In this document: positions 25,530 to 32,956 of the stretch, in pieces
Position numbering within the stretch: position 1 is the stretch's first letter
Layout: each line of letters begins with the position of its first letter
NCBI GenBank assembly: GCA_018402075.1
Contig: JAGYJP010000001.1
Location: 186,001-250,000, forward strand
DNA: 64,000 nt
Reading direction: 5' to 3'
DNA from: Candidatus Nanopelagicales bacterium
GTDB taxonomy: Bacteria; Actinomycetota; Actinomycetes; S36-B12
Position numbers and translations under genes: made by a program
The notes under the pieces: model-generated
The model's input: only the letters and a program-made list of their open reading frames with translations
The model's database searches: none
What the model was told of the DNA's origin: nothing

Positions 25530-26105
25530 TTATTTCGCGGAAATTCCAGCTCGAATAAAGGCAATCACCGAGTCACCCTCTGAAACATAATCAAAGCCTT
25601 GTGACTCGACGCGAGTGATCGAGGAATCAAGGACACCCCAGATAAATGCCGACATCTGGCGAACGTCTGCAACTTCAAGTTCGGCGAGAGCCTCGGACAA
25701 TGGTGCAATCAGTTCGCGATGCATGGATTGGACTTGGGCTCTCCGAGCTTCCGGGAGGTCAACCGCTCCGGCTGCTTTGAGCAGAGCATGGCGCCCCTCA
25801 GCCACGTATTCCAGAACTCCACGAACCCACGCCTCAATGCGGTCATTCGGATCAAATACCGAATCCACCGCCGGCGTTATTTCATCTACCCACATGGCCA
25901 TTTCATCAACGAGGACATCGGCAATTAAATCTGCGGCACTGTTGTAGTACTCATACACCGCTGACCGGGAAAGGCCTACTTCCTGGGCTACCTGAGCCAC
26001 GGTAAATGATTTGCCCTGTTGCATGAGGTTTGCGGCCGCCACCAGCAGGGCGTCGCGCCGCGCCTCCCGGTGCTCGGCAATGGTCGGGGCATTGATCTTG
26101 GGCAT
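25530..26105 (-). CDS. TetR/AcrR family transcriptional regulator
   Basis: A 191-residue regulator with the N-terminal helix-turn-helix (AAANLMQQGKSFTVAQVAQE followed by VGLSRSAVYEYYNSAADLI). The C-terminal part has ALLKAAGAVDLPEARRAQVQ and SAFIWGVLDSSITRVESQG, typical of the variable ligand-binding domain. The ATG at 26105 is preferred because the protein then starts MPKINAPTIAEHREARRDA, directly before the HTH; an in-frame start at 26153 is possible but would run closer to the rnpB 3' end. It lies just downstream of rnpB on the same strand. Its target is not apparent. Confidence 0.9.
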   Translation of the reverse strand: MPKINAPTIAEHREARRDALLVAAANLMQQGKSFTVAQVAQEVGLSRSAVYEYYNSAADLIADVLVDEMAMWVDEITPAVDSVFDPNDRIEAWVRGVLEYVAEGRHALLKAAGAVDLPEARRAQVQSMHRELIAPLSEALAELEVADVRQMSAFIWGVLDSSITRVESQGFDYVSEGDSVIAFIRAGISAK

Positions 26106-26162
26106 GAGCCCATTGTGCCCTGCCTCGTGGCATTCGGCGATCTGGACTCCCACACTGGATTG

Positions 26163-26550
26163 GGGAACGAGCCGGTCTGTAAGCCGGATCCTGTACCTGA
26201 TTGCTCAGGCGGTGATCATCCATCTAGGACCGCTGTTGCCAACGGCCTCATGCGGTCTACCAGCAAATATCAGGCGGGCCGCCCGTTTGCTCAGAAGAAT
26301 CCACGCCGAAACGCAGACCCAACCTCTTGACCTTGCTCCGGGTGGGGTTTACCTAGCTACCGCAGTCACCTGCGGCACTGGTGGTCTCTTACACCACCGT
26401 TTCACCCTTACCAAGGTTTCCCTTGGCGGTTTATTTTCTGTGGCACTGTCCCGCGGGTTGCCCCGGGTGGGCGTTACCCACCACCGTGCCCTGTGGAGTC
26501 CGGACTTTCCTCGACACAAAGTGCCGCGATCACCCAACCGACTCGTTCCA
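26163..26550 (-). ncRNA. rnpB: RNase P RNA (type A, actinobacterial)
   Basis: The ribozyme that trims the 5' end of tRNA precursors. On the minus strand the 5' end reads GGAACGAGTCGGT and pairs, with one G-U, with the 3' end ACCGGCTCGTTCC, giving helix P1. The universal P4 strand GAGGAAAGTCCGGACTCC is present near 26495-26515, and the 3' part has the conserved GGCTTACAGACCGG before P1. Internal GGTGAAACGGTGG and TAGATGGATGAT segments match the type A core. Length is about 388 bases. A TACCCT box lies six bases upstream of the predicted first base. Confidence 0.94.
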
Positions 26551-26556
26551 CACACA

Positions 26557-26562
26557 AGGGTA
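26557..26562 (-). promoter_or_regulatory. -10 box of rnpB
   Basis: On the minus strand TACCCT lies six to seven bases before the predicted 5' end of RNase P RNA. It faces the yaaA promoter only about 30 bases away. Confidence 0.5.
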
Positions 26563-26588
26563 ACCGCCCTCTGGTGGCATTGGTCGCC

Positions 26589-26594
26589 TAGGCT
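26589..26594 (+). promoter_or_regulatory. -10 box of yaaA, leaderless
   Basis: TAGGCT lies six bases before the GTG at 26601 without a ribosome-binding site. Confidence 0.55.
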
Positions 26595-26600
26595 TCGGCA

Positions 26601-27371
26601 GTGCGCTTCTTGATTCCACCGAGCGAAGGCAAGACCCCCGCAGGCACTGGACCTGTCCTCAACCTGAAGAAATTGCCTTTTTCGGAACTTAATTCCAAAC
26701 GGAATGAACTTCTTGATTCATTGATCGCACTAGCCACAACAAAACCCTCAGTTGCATCGAAGGTGTTAGGTCTTGGTCCAACTCAAAGTGAGCTCCTTGA
26801 TCTAGACAAGGCCATTCGCACCGCCCACTGTGCGCCGGCAATCGATATTTACACCGGTGTCTTATTTGACCATCTGAACTACACCTCACTTACCGCACGG
26901 GGCAAAAGTATCGCCACTGAATCAATCATCGTTTCTTCTGCGCTGTTCGGTTTTGTGTATCCAAATACTCCAATTCCCGCCTACCGATTAAGTGGCTCGA
27001 CAGTCCTTCCAGGTATCGGACCGCTGCCCAATTTCTGGAAGCCAGAACTTCCACATATCTTCGAGAGCTTTTCCGATGAACTAATTGTTGACATGCGGTC
27101 AGGAACCTATGCAAAACTTGCACCGCTCCCCCAAGAGGGAAACTGCATTGAAGTAAAAGTGATGACCATGGTCAAAGGGGTCCGTAAGAGCGTGACTCAC
27201 TTCAATAAGGCCACCAAGGGCGATCTACTTCGAGCATCCTTAAGTTCAACCAAGAAGTTACCCACACGCGTCGAAGACCTAGAAGGTTACTTCAGGGGTT
27301 TGAGTTTCACGGCCGAAATCGAAGAGGCTCGCACGGGCAAACTTGAATTGATTGTCATGACTCAGAATTAA
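26601..27371 (+). CDS. yaaA: YaaA family (DUF328) peroxide-stress protein
   Basis: A 256-residue YaaA/DUF328 protein. In E. coli YaaA lowers free iron after peroxide stress and binds DNA. Family marks are the N-terminal FLIPPSEGKTPAG, ATTKPSVASKVLGLG, AIDIYTGVLFDHLNY, SALFGFVYPNTPIPAYRLSG and the C-terminal HFNKATKGDLLR. It is full length. GTG at 26601 is used because the IPPSEGK motif begins five residues later and a TAGGCT -10 box lies six bases before it. It is divergent from rnpB and converges on the RNase H-phosphatase gene with four bases between. Confidence 0.93.
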   Translation: MRFLIPPSEGKTPAGTGPVLNLKKLPFSELNSKRNELLDSLIALATTKPSVASKVLGLGPTQSELLDLDKAIRTAHCAPAIDIYTGVLFDHLNYTSLTARGKSIATESIIVSSALFGFVYPNTPIPAYRLSGSTVLPGIGPLPNFWKPELPHIFESFSDELIVDMRSGTYAKLAPLPQEGNCIEVKVMTMVKGVRKSVTHFNKATKGDLLRASLSSTKKLPTRVEDLEGYFRGLSFTAEIEEARTGKLELIVMTQN

Positions 27372-27375
27372 GTAA

Positions 27376-28584
27376 TCAGGCGCCATCGACTACTAATCCA
27401 TGGAGGTGTCCTGATTCAGCAAATGAGAACATACTCGAGTTTCCGTCCGGGAACCAAGCAAGTTTGGACAAAGAACATGGCGGCAACTCCATCTTGAAAA
27501 CCGCATCAAGCGGGGCGCCGATAGCCGTGCTTGTCATGATTTTGATCGGGGTCACGTGGGACACAATCAGTACATGCTCGCCAGCAAACTGTTGTATCAC
27601 CTTCCGGCGCCCCTGATCAACCCGATCCTGAACATGGGCAAATGATTCGCCACCTGGTGGCGCGATATCGGTTCCGGCCAGCCAATCACGAAGTTGGTCG
27701 GGCCATTTCTTACTCACTTCGGCAAATGTGCAACCGTCCCAATCCCCAAATGCCGTTTCAGCAAATTCTGGCATGGTAACAATTGGCAAACCTACCGCGG
27801 CCGAAACGAACTGGGCTGTTTGTTGGGTTCGCAACAGGGGCGAAGCAATAATCGCCGTTACTTCATTGCGACGAGCTATCTCGGTTGCTAATGCTTGGGC
27901 CTGCTGAACTCCCAGTGGCGCAAGAGGAACATCGAGGCCACCCGAGCCACTAAATCTTTTTTCTAGGGAAAACGCAGATGCGCCGTGGCGTGCCATGTGC
28001 GTGGTGACAGGCGTGCCAAGATCCGCCCAACCGATTAGGGCATTGGTGGATTTCGACAGGACTGCATCGGTGACTTCGCGGGCGTAAAGCTCTTGTACCG
28101 ATCCAAGCAGATCTTCATCCAGCGACCCCGGAAGGCTTGGATCGACTGTGCGTCTCAGGGTGATTGGAGTTGTTCCATCAAAGGCATCGAGGATCTCGTT
28201 GGCAAGGGCATCTGCTGCCGCATTATTTTCCCTAGGAACCCACACGTAGGTGACCTGACCCGCAGGCAATACGGAACGAGCTTCTTTAGCCAAAACCCGC
28301 ATATCGGGATGTTTAATTTGCCAACGGCCGGACATTTGTTCCACGACCAATTTGGAATCTAGTCGGACTTCCACGCAAGCATCAGGGTCGAGTTGTGCCA
28401 CATATTTGAGGCCAGCTATCGCGCCGTTGTACTCGGCAACATTATTCGTCGCAGTTCCCAGTGACCCACCTAGTTCTGCAAGAACTGATCCAGTGAGTGC
28501 ATCGCGAACCAACGCACCATAAGCCGCGGGGCCCGGATTACCCCTGCTTCCGCCGTCAGCTTCAATAATGAGGTCTCGGGGCAC
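27376..28584 (-). CDS. Bifunctional RNase H1/histidine (alpha-ribazole) phosphatase
   Basis: A 402-residue fusion. Residues 1-135 are RNase HI, with DGGSRGNPGPAAYG (Asp10-type), NVAEYNGAIAGL (Glu), RLDSKLVVEQ (Asp) and the NNAAADALAN end with the last Asp. Residues about 195-400 are a histidine phosphatase with MARHGAS (catalytic His), LLRTQQTAQ, and VSHVTPIKI (second His). The fusion is the known actinobacterial Rv2228c type; the phosphatase can remove the phosphate of alpha-ribazole in cobamide synthesis. It starts one base after the zinc-ribbon gene stop, so the Nif3, zinc-ribbon and RNase H genes form an operon. Confidence 0.95.
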   Translation of the reverse strand: MPRDLIIEADGGSRGNPGPAAYGALVRDALTGSVLAELGGSLGTATNNVAEYNGAIAGLKYVAQLDPDACVEVRLDSKLVVEQMSGRWQIKHPDMRVLAKEARSVLPAGQVTYVWVPRENNAAADALANEILDAFDGTTPITLRRTVDPSLPGSLDEDLLGSVQELYAREVTDAVLSKSTNALIGWADLGTPVTTHMARHGASAFSLEKRFSGSGGLDVPLAPLGVQQAQALATEIARRNEVTAIIASPLLRTQQTAQFVSAAVGLPIVTMPEFAETAFGDWDGCTFAEVSKKWPDQLRDWLAGTDIAPPGGESFAHVQDRVDQGRRKVIQQFAGEHVLIVSHVTPIKIMTSTAIGAPLDAVFKMELPPCSLSKLAWFPDGNSSMFSFAESGHLHGLVVDGA

Positions 28585-29367
28585 CTAGATCCCCGATTCT
28601 GATGTGCGGACCAAAATACGGCGGCATTCTTCACACTGAATGACAGCATCGGGTGGTGCTTGTTTAATGGTCTGCATCTCCTGTGGCGGAACAGTGAGAC
28701 GGCACCCTCCACATTGCCCTCGATGCAAAAGTGCAGCTCCCACTCCCGAATGTGACACTCTGACTTTTTCATAAAGAGACATGAAATCAACCGGAAGGTT
28801 TTCCGCAAGGGCAAATCGCTCCCTCTCTACTTCCGCTATGTCTGTGTCGAGTTGTGCCGTGAGATCATGCAAGGAAGCACTGACTTGCGCCAGTTCACCA
28901 GTTAAATTCTCCACTTGCTCAGCAAGAACGAAAACAGCTGCTTCCGCGCCCTCCACTCTTTCCATCACTTCTAATTCAATATCCTCGAGTTCAGTCCGGC
29001 GCCGCGCCAAAGATTCCAATTCATGTTGCAGTCCAGATAACTGTTTTGGATCATTGATGGTTCCGGAATCAAGTAATTGTTGGTCCTTGAGAATTCGTTG
29101 ACGAACTACTTCGACATCTGCATCTGATCGCGCCTGGTCGCGTTGTAAATCTCCAAGAATCACCTGTGCCGCGACATGCTGATTGCGTGTGCGAGTCAAC
29201 TGTGCTTCCAACTCGACTTGGCGTTCAATCTCAGGGAGGGTGCTCCTACGGTGGGCAAGCTGGGCTAGCTCGGTGTCCTTCGCTTGAACTTCGAGCAATT
29301 TCACCTGAGTGGACGGGTCGATATTCAGCGGATACTCCTGATTTAGTTGGTGAAGTGCATTGTCCAT
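28585..29367 (-). CDS. C4-type zinc-ribbon, coiled-coil protein (DUF164)
   Basis: A 260-residue protein: a long coiled coil from about residue 20 to 180 (heptads rich in Leu, Glu and Arg) ending in a C-terminal zinc ribbon CGGCRLTVPPQEM...CEECRRILV with four Cys. This is the Rv2229c-type family, always found with Nif3 and RNase H genes. The stop of Nif3 overlaps this gene by 25 bases when the ATG at 29367 is used. AGGAG with proper spacing precedes a CTG at 29328 rather than an ATG, so a rare CTG start giving MNIDPSTQVKLLEVQ is possible. Function unknown, probably nucleic-acid or protein scaffolding. Confidence 0.88.
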   Translation of the reverse strand: MDNALHQLNQEYPLNIDPSTQVKLLEVQAKDTELAQLAHRRSTLPEIERQVELEAQLTRTRNQHVAAQVILGDLQRDQARSDADVEVVRQRILKDQQLLDSGTINDPKQLSGLQHELESLARRRTELEDIELEVMERVEGAEAAVFVLAEQVENLTGELAQVSASLHDLTAQLDTDIAEVERERFALAENLPVDFMSLYEKVRVSHSGVGAALLHRGQCGGCRLTVPPQEMQTIKQAPPDAVIQCEECRRILVRTSESGI

Positions 29368-30143
29368 GGGTCCGTGATGGCTGCCGAAACCACTGCTGTA
29401 ACCGTACCCTGTAGGTTCGCGCTAATCAGTGCAGCGACCATGGGTACCCATGGCCATTCACTCGAGTAATGAGGCACATCGATGATTGAGCACAAGTCTC
29501 GGGGATGATCAAGCGTCTTGTGGTGCTTCAGATCAGATGTGACGTAGCAATCCGCCAAGGTTGCGGCAATTGGTAGGAGCGAGTCCCCCGATCCCCCACA
29601 AACGGCCACTACTGAGATGCGCTGTTCAGGGTCACCTGCCACGCGAATACCCGCAGCACTCGAGGGAAGAGCCACAGCTACGTGCTCGGCAAAAGATGCC
29701 AGAGACACCGACTCACGCAATCGACCAATTCGACCAATTCCGGTATCAACGCTCTCACCGGGAACAATGGGCACACAGTCAATCACGCCGAGTGCAGCCG
29801 CTAAGGCATCCGAGACGCCAGGATTTGCCCGATCAGCATTGGTATGCGCATTAAATAGTGCGACTCCATGTGTTAGGGCCTCGTGAATTACCACCCCGCC
29901 CGCTGTGTCACGAGCGACTGAATGAACGCCGGTGAGGAAGAGTGGGTGGTGTGTGACGATCATTTGTGCGCCAATTTCTAGAGCTTCATAAACCACATCA
30001 ACAGTAGGGTCTAGAGCGCAAAGAACTTTTGTCACCGTTGCGTCGCGATCACCACATACGAGCCCCACGCTGTCCCAGTCTTCTGCCGTGTGTGGTGGAT
30101 ATTGCTGATCGAGGATGTCGCACACCGTTCCGACTGTTGGCAT
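29343..30143 (-). CDS. Nif3-like dinuclear metal centre protein
   Basis: A 266-residue protein of the Nif3/YqfO/DUF34 family with the metal-binding histidines and acids visible in VTHHPLFLTGV (His-His), NAHTNADRANPGVSDAL (His, Asp) and a late YFPSE-like SSEWP. Members may act as GTP cyclohydrolase-type or metal-dependent hydrolases; the real role is unsettled. DWDSVGLVCGD near the start is a family signature. The ATG at 30143 follows TAATCT by six bases without a ribosome-binding site. It begins the Nif3, zinc-ribbon, RNase H operon. Confidence 0.92.
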   Translation of the reverse strand: MPTVGTVCDILDQQYPPHTAEDWDSVGLVCGDRDATVTKVLCALDPTVDVVYEALEIGAQMIVTHHPLFLTGVHSVARDTAGGVVIHEALTHGVALFNAHTNADRANPGVSDALAAALGVIDCVPIVPGESVDTGIGRIGRLRESVSLASFAEHVAVALPSSAAGIRVAGDPEQRISVVAVCGGSGDSLLPIAATLADCYVTSDLKHHKTLDHPRDLCSIIDVPHYSSEWPWVPMVAALISANLQGTVTAVVSAAITDPWTMHFTN

Positions 30144-30149
30144 GCTGAC

Positions 30150-30155
30150 AGATTA
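30150..30155 (-). promoter_or_regulatory. -10 box of the Nif3 operon, leaderless
   Basis: On the minus strand TAATCT lies six bases before the ATG at 30143. Confidence 0.5.
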
Positions 30156-30207
30156 GCCAGCCTATGCACGGAACAGCGTATTGAGGGGTAAAAGTGGGTG
30201 ATAACAA

Positions 30208-30242
30208 CTTTGAGGGCCGCCCGTTTCGAACGACCCTCAAAG
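30208..30242. terminator. Bidirectional hairpin after the small lipoprotein gene
   Basis: CTTTGAGGG (30208-30216) pairs perfectly with CCCTCAAAG (30234-30242). There is no long T-run, but its place downstream of the lipoprotein gene fits a terminator. Confidence 0.6.
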
Positions 30243-30262
30243 AAAATGTCAGCGTTCCAGAG

Positions 30263-30649
30263 TTAACCCACCAAGCACGCTGGGTCATAGATTGATTCCG
30301 GAACGGTGGCATCGGCTGGGTAGGCGCCATCAGCAAAGGTTCCACAGACGGTCGCAGCATCTTTGGGAATCCAGAACTGCCCTTCGGCTTGGAAAATGAA
30401 CATCCGGGGAGCGCCCATTTCACCCACGGCGGGATCCGTTGTTGCATAAGCCCAACCATCTTCACACTTGTAACCGGTGAGTTCGAAGCCACCATCTGTA
30501 TAGACAGCCCCAACTGCTTCTTGCATGGCAGCGTCGGTGCACTCGGCCATGCCGCCGACCATGGTGCCATCACTGGAATCACTGGAACATCCGGCTAATA
30601 CGAGTGCTGCCGCACCTAATAGCGCTAAACCTGTTGGTGCAATCTTCAT
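30263..30649 (-). CDS. Small secreted lipoprotein of unknown function
   Basis: A 128-residue lipoprotein: the signal MKIAPTGLALLGAAALVLAG is followed by Cys21 and a Ser/Asp-rich linker. The mature domain has four more cysteines (in MAECTDAAM, YKCEDGW, TVCGTFA and DPACLVG), suggesting two disulfides, and a YATTDPAVG...FIFQAEGQFWIPKD stretch reminiscent of small secreted domains found in actinobacteria. AGGGGA precedes the ATG. A hairpin follows 20 bases after the stop. I do not recognise a named family. Confidence 0.82.
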   Translation of the reverse strand: MKIAPTGLALLGAAALVLAGCSSDSSDGTMVGGMAECTDAAMQEAVGAVYTDGGFELTGYKCEDGWAYATTDPAVGEMGAPRMFIFQAEGQFWIPKDAATVCGTFADGAYPADATVPESIYDPACLVG

Positions 30650-30770
30650 GGAAATCCCCTCACATTATGAGTATCAACTAATTTTATTACGACTCAATGC
30701 TAAGTCCCTCCGACCAGATTTAGGTCTAAGTAACAAATGGGCGAGCCGCCGTAATCGAATGCAGGCCCCA

Positions 30771-30818
30771 TTGGGTGGGAGATTGGGTGGGAGATTGGGT
30801 GGGAGATTGGCTGGGAGA
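30771..30818. repeat. 12-bp tandem repeat, four copies, G-quadruplex capable
   Basis: Units TTGGGTGGGAGA at 30771, 30783 and 30795, with a fourth variant TTGGCTGGGAGA at 30807. The plus strand holds GGG-T-GGG blocks spaced by five bases, which meets the usual four-run G-quadruplex rule. It lies in the 318-base gap between the lipoprotein gene and tRNA-Val; the rest of that gap holds only a 6-bp inverted repeat (30933-30949, TGAGGC/GCCTCA) just before the tRNA. Confidence 0.85.
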
Positions 30819-30967
30819 TTCAATGGGTTGCACTAACTACAAGGCACGACTATCCCCCATCCGGCAGGGCCACACATGGTGAAGTCTGCAATCGCAGCAA
30901 CCACAATGAGAACCAGAACGTATCCGCTTATTTGAGGCAAGTAGCCTCATGTAATCTTCATCCCGCC

Positions 30968-31041
30968 GGGCGAGTAACTCAGTTGGTTAGAGTGCATCCC
31001 TTACAAGGATGAAGTCGGGGGTTCGAGTCCCTCCTCGCCCA
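30968..31041 (+). tRNA. tRNA-Val (anticodon TAC)
   Basis: A complete cloverleaf: acceptor GGGCGAG/CTCGCCC, D arm ACTC/GAGT, anticodon stem CATCC/GGATG with loop CTTACAA (anticodon TAC), T arm GGGGG-TTCGAGT-CCCTC with one G-T pair. The 3' CCA is not encoded (ACAA follows). A TAATCT at 30952-30957 may be its -10 box. Confidence 0.96.
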
Positions 31042-31096
31042 CAATGTAGATGTTCGACTTACCATTATGAAACGGTCAGAACATTGAGGGAGACTT

Positions 31097-32500
31097 ATGA
31101 GAATCGGCATGATCGGGATAGCCACTGTTGCAAGCCTCGTTGTTCTTTCCTCCAACGCTTCATTTGCGGGTGAATCTCTCAATGCCAGTACATCTGAACC
31201 GAGGCAAGACACTGCCCAGACCAGAATTTATGGTGGTTCGCCCGCCACGGGTAATCCCGGTGTTGCCGCACTAGCCATTAATTCGGGTTCTGCATGGAAT
31301 AGCAGTTGTAGTGCAGTTGTGTGGAAACCCAGAATTCTGCTCACCGCAGCACACTGTGTCACCGCACAAGGTGGGGCAGCAAACGTTGCCGGAATTGGAA
31401 TCTTTCCACCCGGAGGCACAGCCATTCAGTACAGCAATACAGGGCCACAAGGTGCCACTGGAATTCAAGTCACCCAGATCATCAGGCCCTCAAGTTATGT
31501 GAATGCATCTACTCGAGTTGAACCTAATGACTTTGCCATCATGGTGCTCAACGCTGATATCGGTCCAGGCTATTTCAATCGCCTCGCAACTTCAGCTGAG
31601 ATGACTCGGTGGTCACGGGACCTCTATCCTGGGACAATCATGGGCTATGGCCTAACGGGTCCTGACCAACGAACCATAATTCCCCTGCAGGCGCAGGTTC
31701 CTATTGATACCTATGAGCCGCGCTCGTTTCTGGGTCCAGTCTTCTCGGTTGGTCAAAACGCATCGGTTGGTGTGTGTTCAGGAGATAGTGGTGGTCCGAC
31801 ATTCGCGACCAATTCTTCGGGCGAGCGCCTACTCCTCGGAGTGAATTCCGGTTCCGCTGGAGGGTGTGTAGCCGGATTCACCGGGGCATATCTAATGGTG
31901 GGATTCACCGCAATCGACTACCTCGATCTAGTGAATCAGGCCATGACAATTGCCGGCTACCCGACAATTCCTTCAGCTCCGATTGTCACGGCTCTTAAGG
32001 CTGTGAACAATTCTGTGGTTGTGTCGTGGCAGCCGCCGGAAGTATCACCGTCAACAGTGTCGAGTTACGAGGTACTCAATTCTGACGGTTCCATCGCCTG
32101 CACCACTGCAGAACTCACTTGTACCGTGACGGGATTACCTGCGGGTGAATACAGTTTCACGGTGCGTGCACTCAATACGCAGGGCGAAGGTAATGCTCTC
32201 CCACCCACATTGGAGGCCAGCATTGTCACACCCGAGCAAATGACCGCCCCCCGGGTCACTGGCAAAAGAATTCAATTCGCCTCGCTGTCGGGCTCCACAT
32301 CAGCCGTTGTGAACCAGTATCGAGTTATTGATGTTCGGGGTAAGCGAATCTGCACTCTGAAAGATTTCTCCCCCACCGCTGCCCGACTCAGTTGCCCACT
32401 GCCTAAGAAGCCGGGCTCGTATCGCTTCCGGGTCCTGGCTGTGACAGAAATGGGAAATACCCTCCCCTCGGGATTAAGTCGAAAAGTGGTCGTTTCCTGA
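31097..32500 (+). CDS. Secreted trypsin-like serine protease with fibronectin III-like domains
   Basis: A 467-residue secreted protease. The signal peptide ends near residue 25 (NASFAG). The S1 domain starts at RIYGG (activation-like site, residue 43) and has the full triad His86 (LTAAHC), Asp145 (NDFAIMVLN) and Ser231 (CSGDSGGP). Residues about 290-375 and 380-467 are two fibronectin type III-like domains (VVVSWQPPEVSPSTVSSYEV, and YRVIDVRGKRICTLK). AGGGAGA lies before the ATG. It probably degrades extracellular protein and binds surfaces through its tail. There is no transmembrane anchor. Confidence 0.93.
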   Translation: MRIGMIGIATVASLVVLSSNASFAGESLNASTSEPRQDTAQTRIYGGSPATGNPGVAALAINSGSAWNSSCSAVVWKPRILLTAAHCVTAQGGAANVAGIGIFPPGGTAIQYSNTGPQGATGIQVTQIIRPSSYVNASTRVEPNDFAIMVLNADIGPGYFNRLATSAEMTRWSRDLYPGTIMGYGLTGPDQRTIIPLQAQVPIDTYEPRSFLGPVFSVGQNASVGVCSGDSGGPTFATNSSGERLLLGVNSGSAGGCVAGFTGAYLMVGFTAIDYLDLVNQAMTIAGYPTIPSAPIVTALKAVNNSVVVSWQPPEVSPSTVSSYEVLNSDGSIACTTAELTCTVTGLPAGEYSFTVRALNTQGEGNALPPTLEASIVTPEQMTAPRVTGKRIQFASLSGSTSAVVNQYRVIDVRGKRICTLKDFSPTAARLSCPLPKKPGSYRFRVLAVTEMGNTLPSGLSRKVVVS

Positions 32501-32627
32501 CGGAATACGGGAATTAATCTGATATTCACCGCGAATTCCGACCCCTGATAACATTTGTATAACATCAATGTCGTAAACTCGTCACATACCGGAGACCCCG
32601 GCTGCGCAAGTAATAGAAGTGGAAGTG

Positions 32628-32786
32628 ATGAACATGCAGAGCTTCGGAAGAGTTCTGAGCAATATTTTCGGGGGCAGTCGCTCCAGAAATTTCCAGCAAG
32701 AATGGGACTACCAGCGCTCAATGGCCATGAGTCCATCGCACCGCGATGAAATCGACGCCATTTTCCGCCGACACGAAGGCGCCTGA
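32628..32786 (+). CDS. Small hypothetical protein (52 aa)
   Basis: A short open frame giving MNMQSFGRVLSNIFGGSRSR, then NFQQEWDYQRSMAMSPSHRD and EIDAIFRRHEGA. It is amphipathic, with an N-terminal hydrophobic helix and a charged C-terminus. It ends about 100 bases before a strong terminator on the same strand, and codon choice looks like that of its neighbours, supporting a real gene. GGAAG lies only a few bases upstream. Function unknown; homologues were not recognised with certainty. Confidence 0.55.
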   Translation: MNMQSFGRVLSNIFGGSRSRNFQQEWDYQRSMAMSPSHRDEIDAIFRRHEGA

Positions 32787-32884
32787 GAAATCACGCCTGG
32801 GATTTCCCACTCACTCAATCTTCGTCGATGAAGCCATCCGAGTGGTTAGTCGACGAGAAACCAGAAGTGGTTTCACTCCAGCAG

Positions 32885-32914
32885 CCCGCAATCATTGATT
32901 GCGGGTTTTGCTTT
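32885..32914 (+). terminator. Intrinsic terminator
   Basis: CCCGCAATC (32885-32893) pairs with GATTGCGGG (32897-32905) around a three-base loop and is followed by TTTTGCTTT. It closes the region holding the 52-residue gene. The remaining bases up to 32956 show no gene. Confidence 0.9.
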
Positions 32915-32956
32915 ACCGTGTGGAGTTAAACTGGTGGAGTTAAAACTGAGCACCAA

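Noticed and set aside
26011..26613. A 200-residue plus-strand ORF and several others across 26150-26560
   Set aside because: They run antisense to RNase P RNA, whose P1, P4 and 3' core are clear, and have no domain signal.
30771..30818. CRISPR or insertion-element end at the 12-bp repeats
   Set aside because: No spacers, no inverted terminal ends, and no transposase; tandem repeat only.
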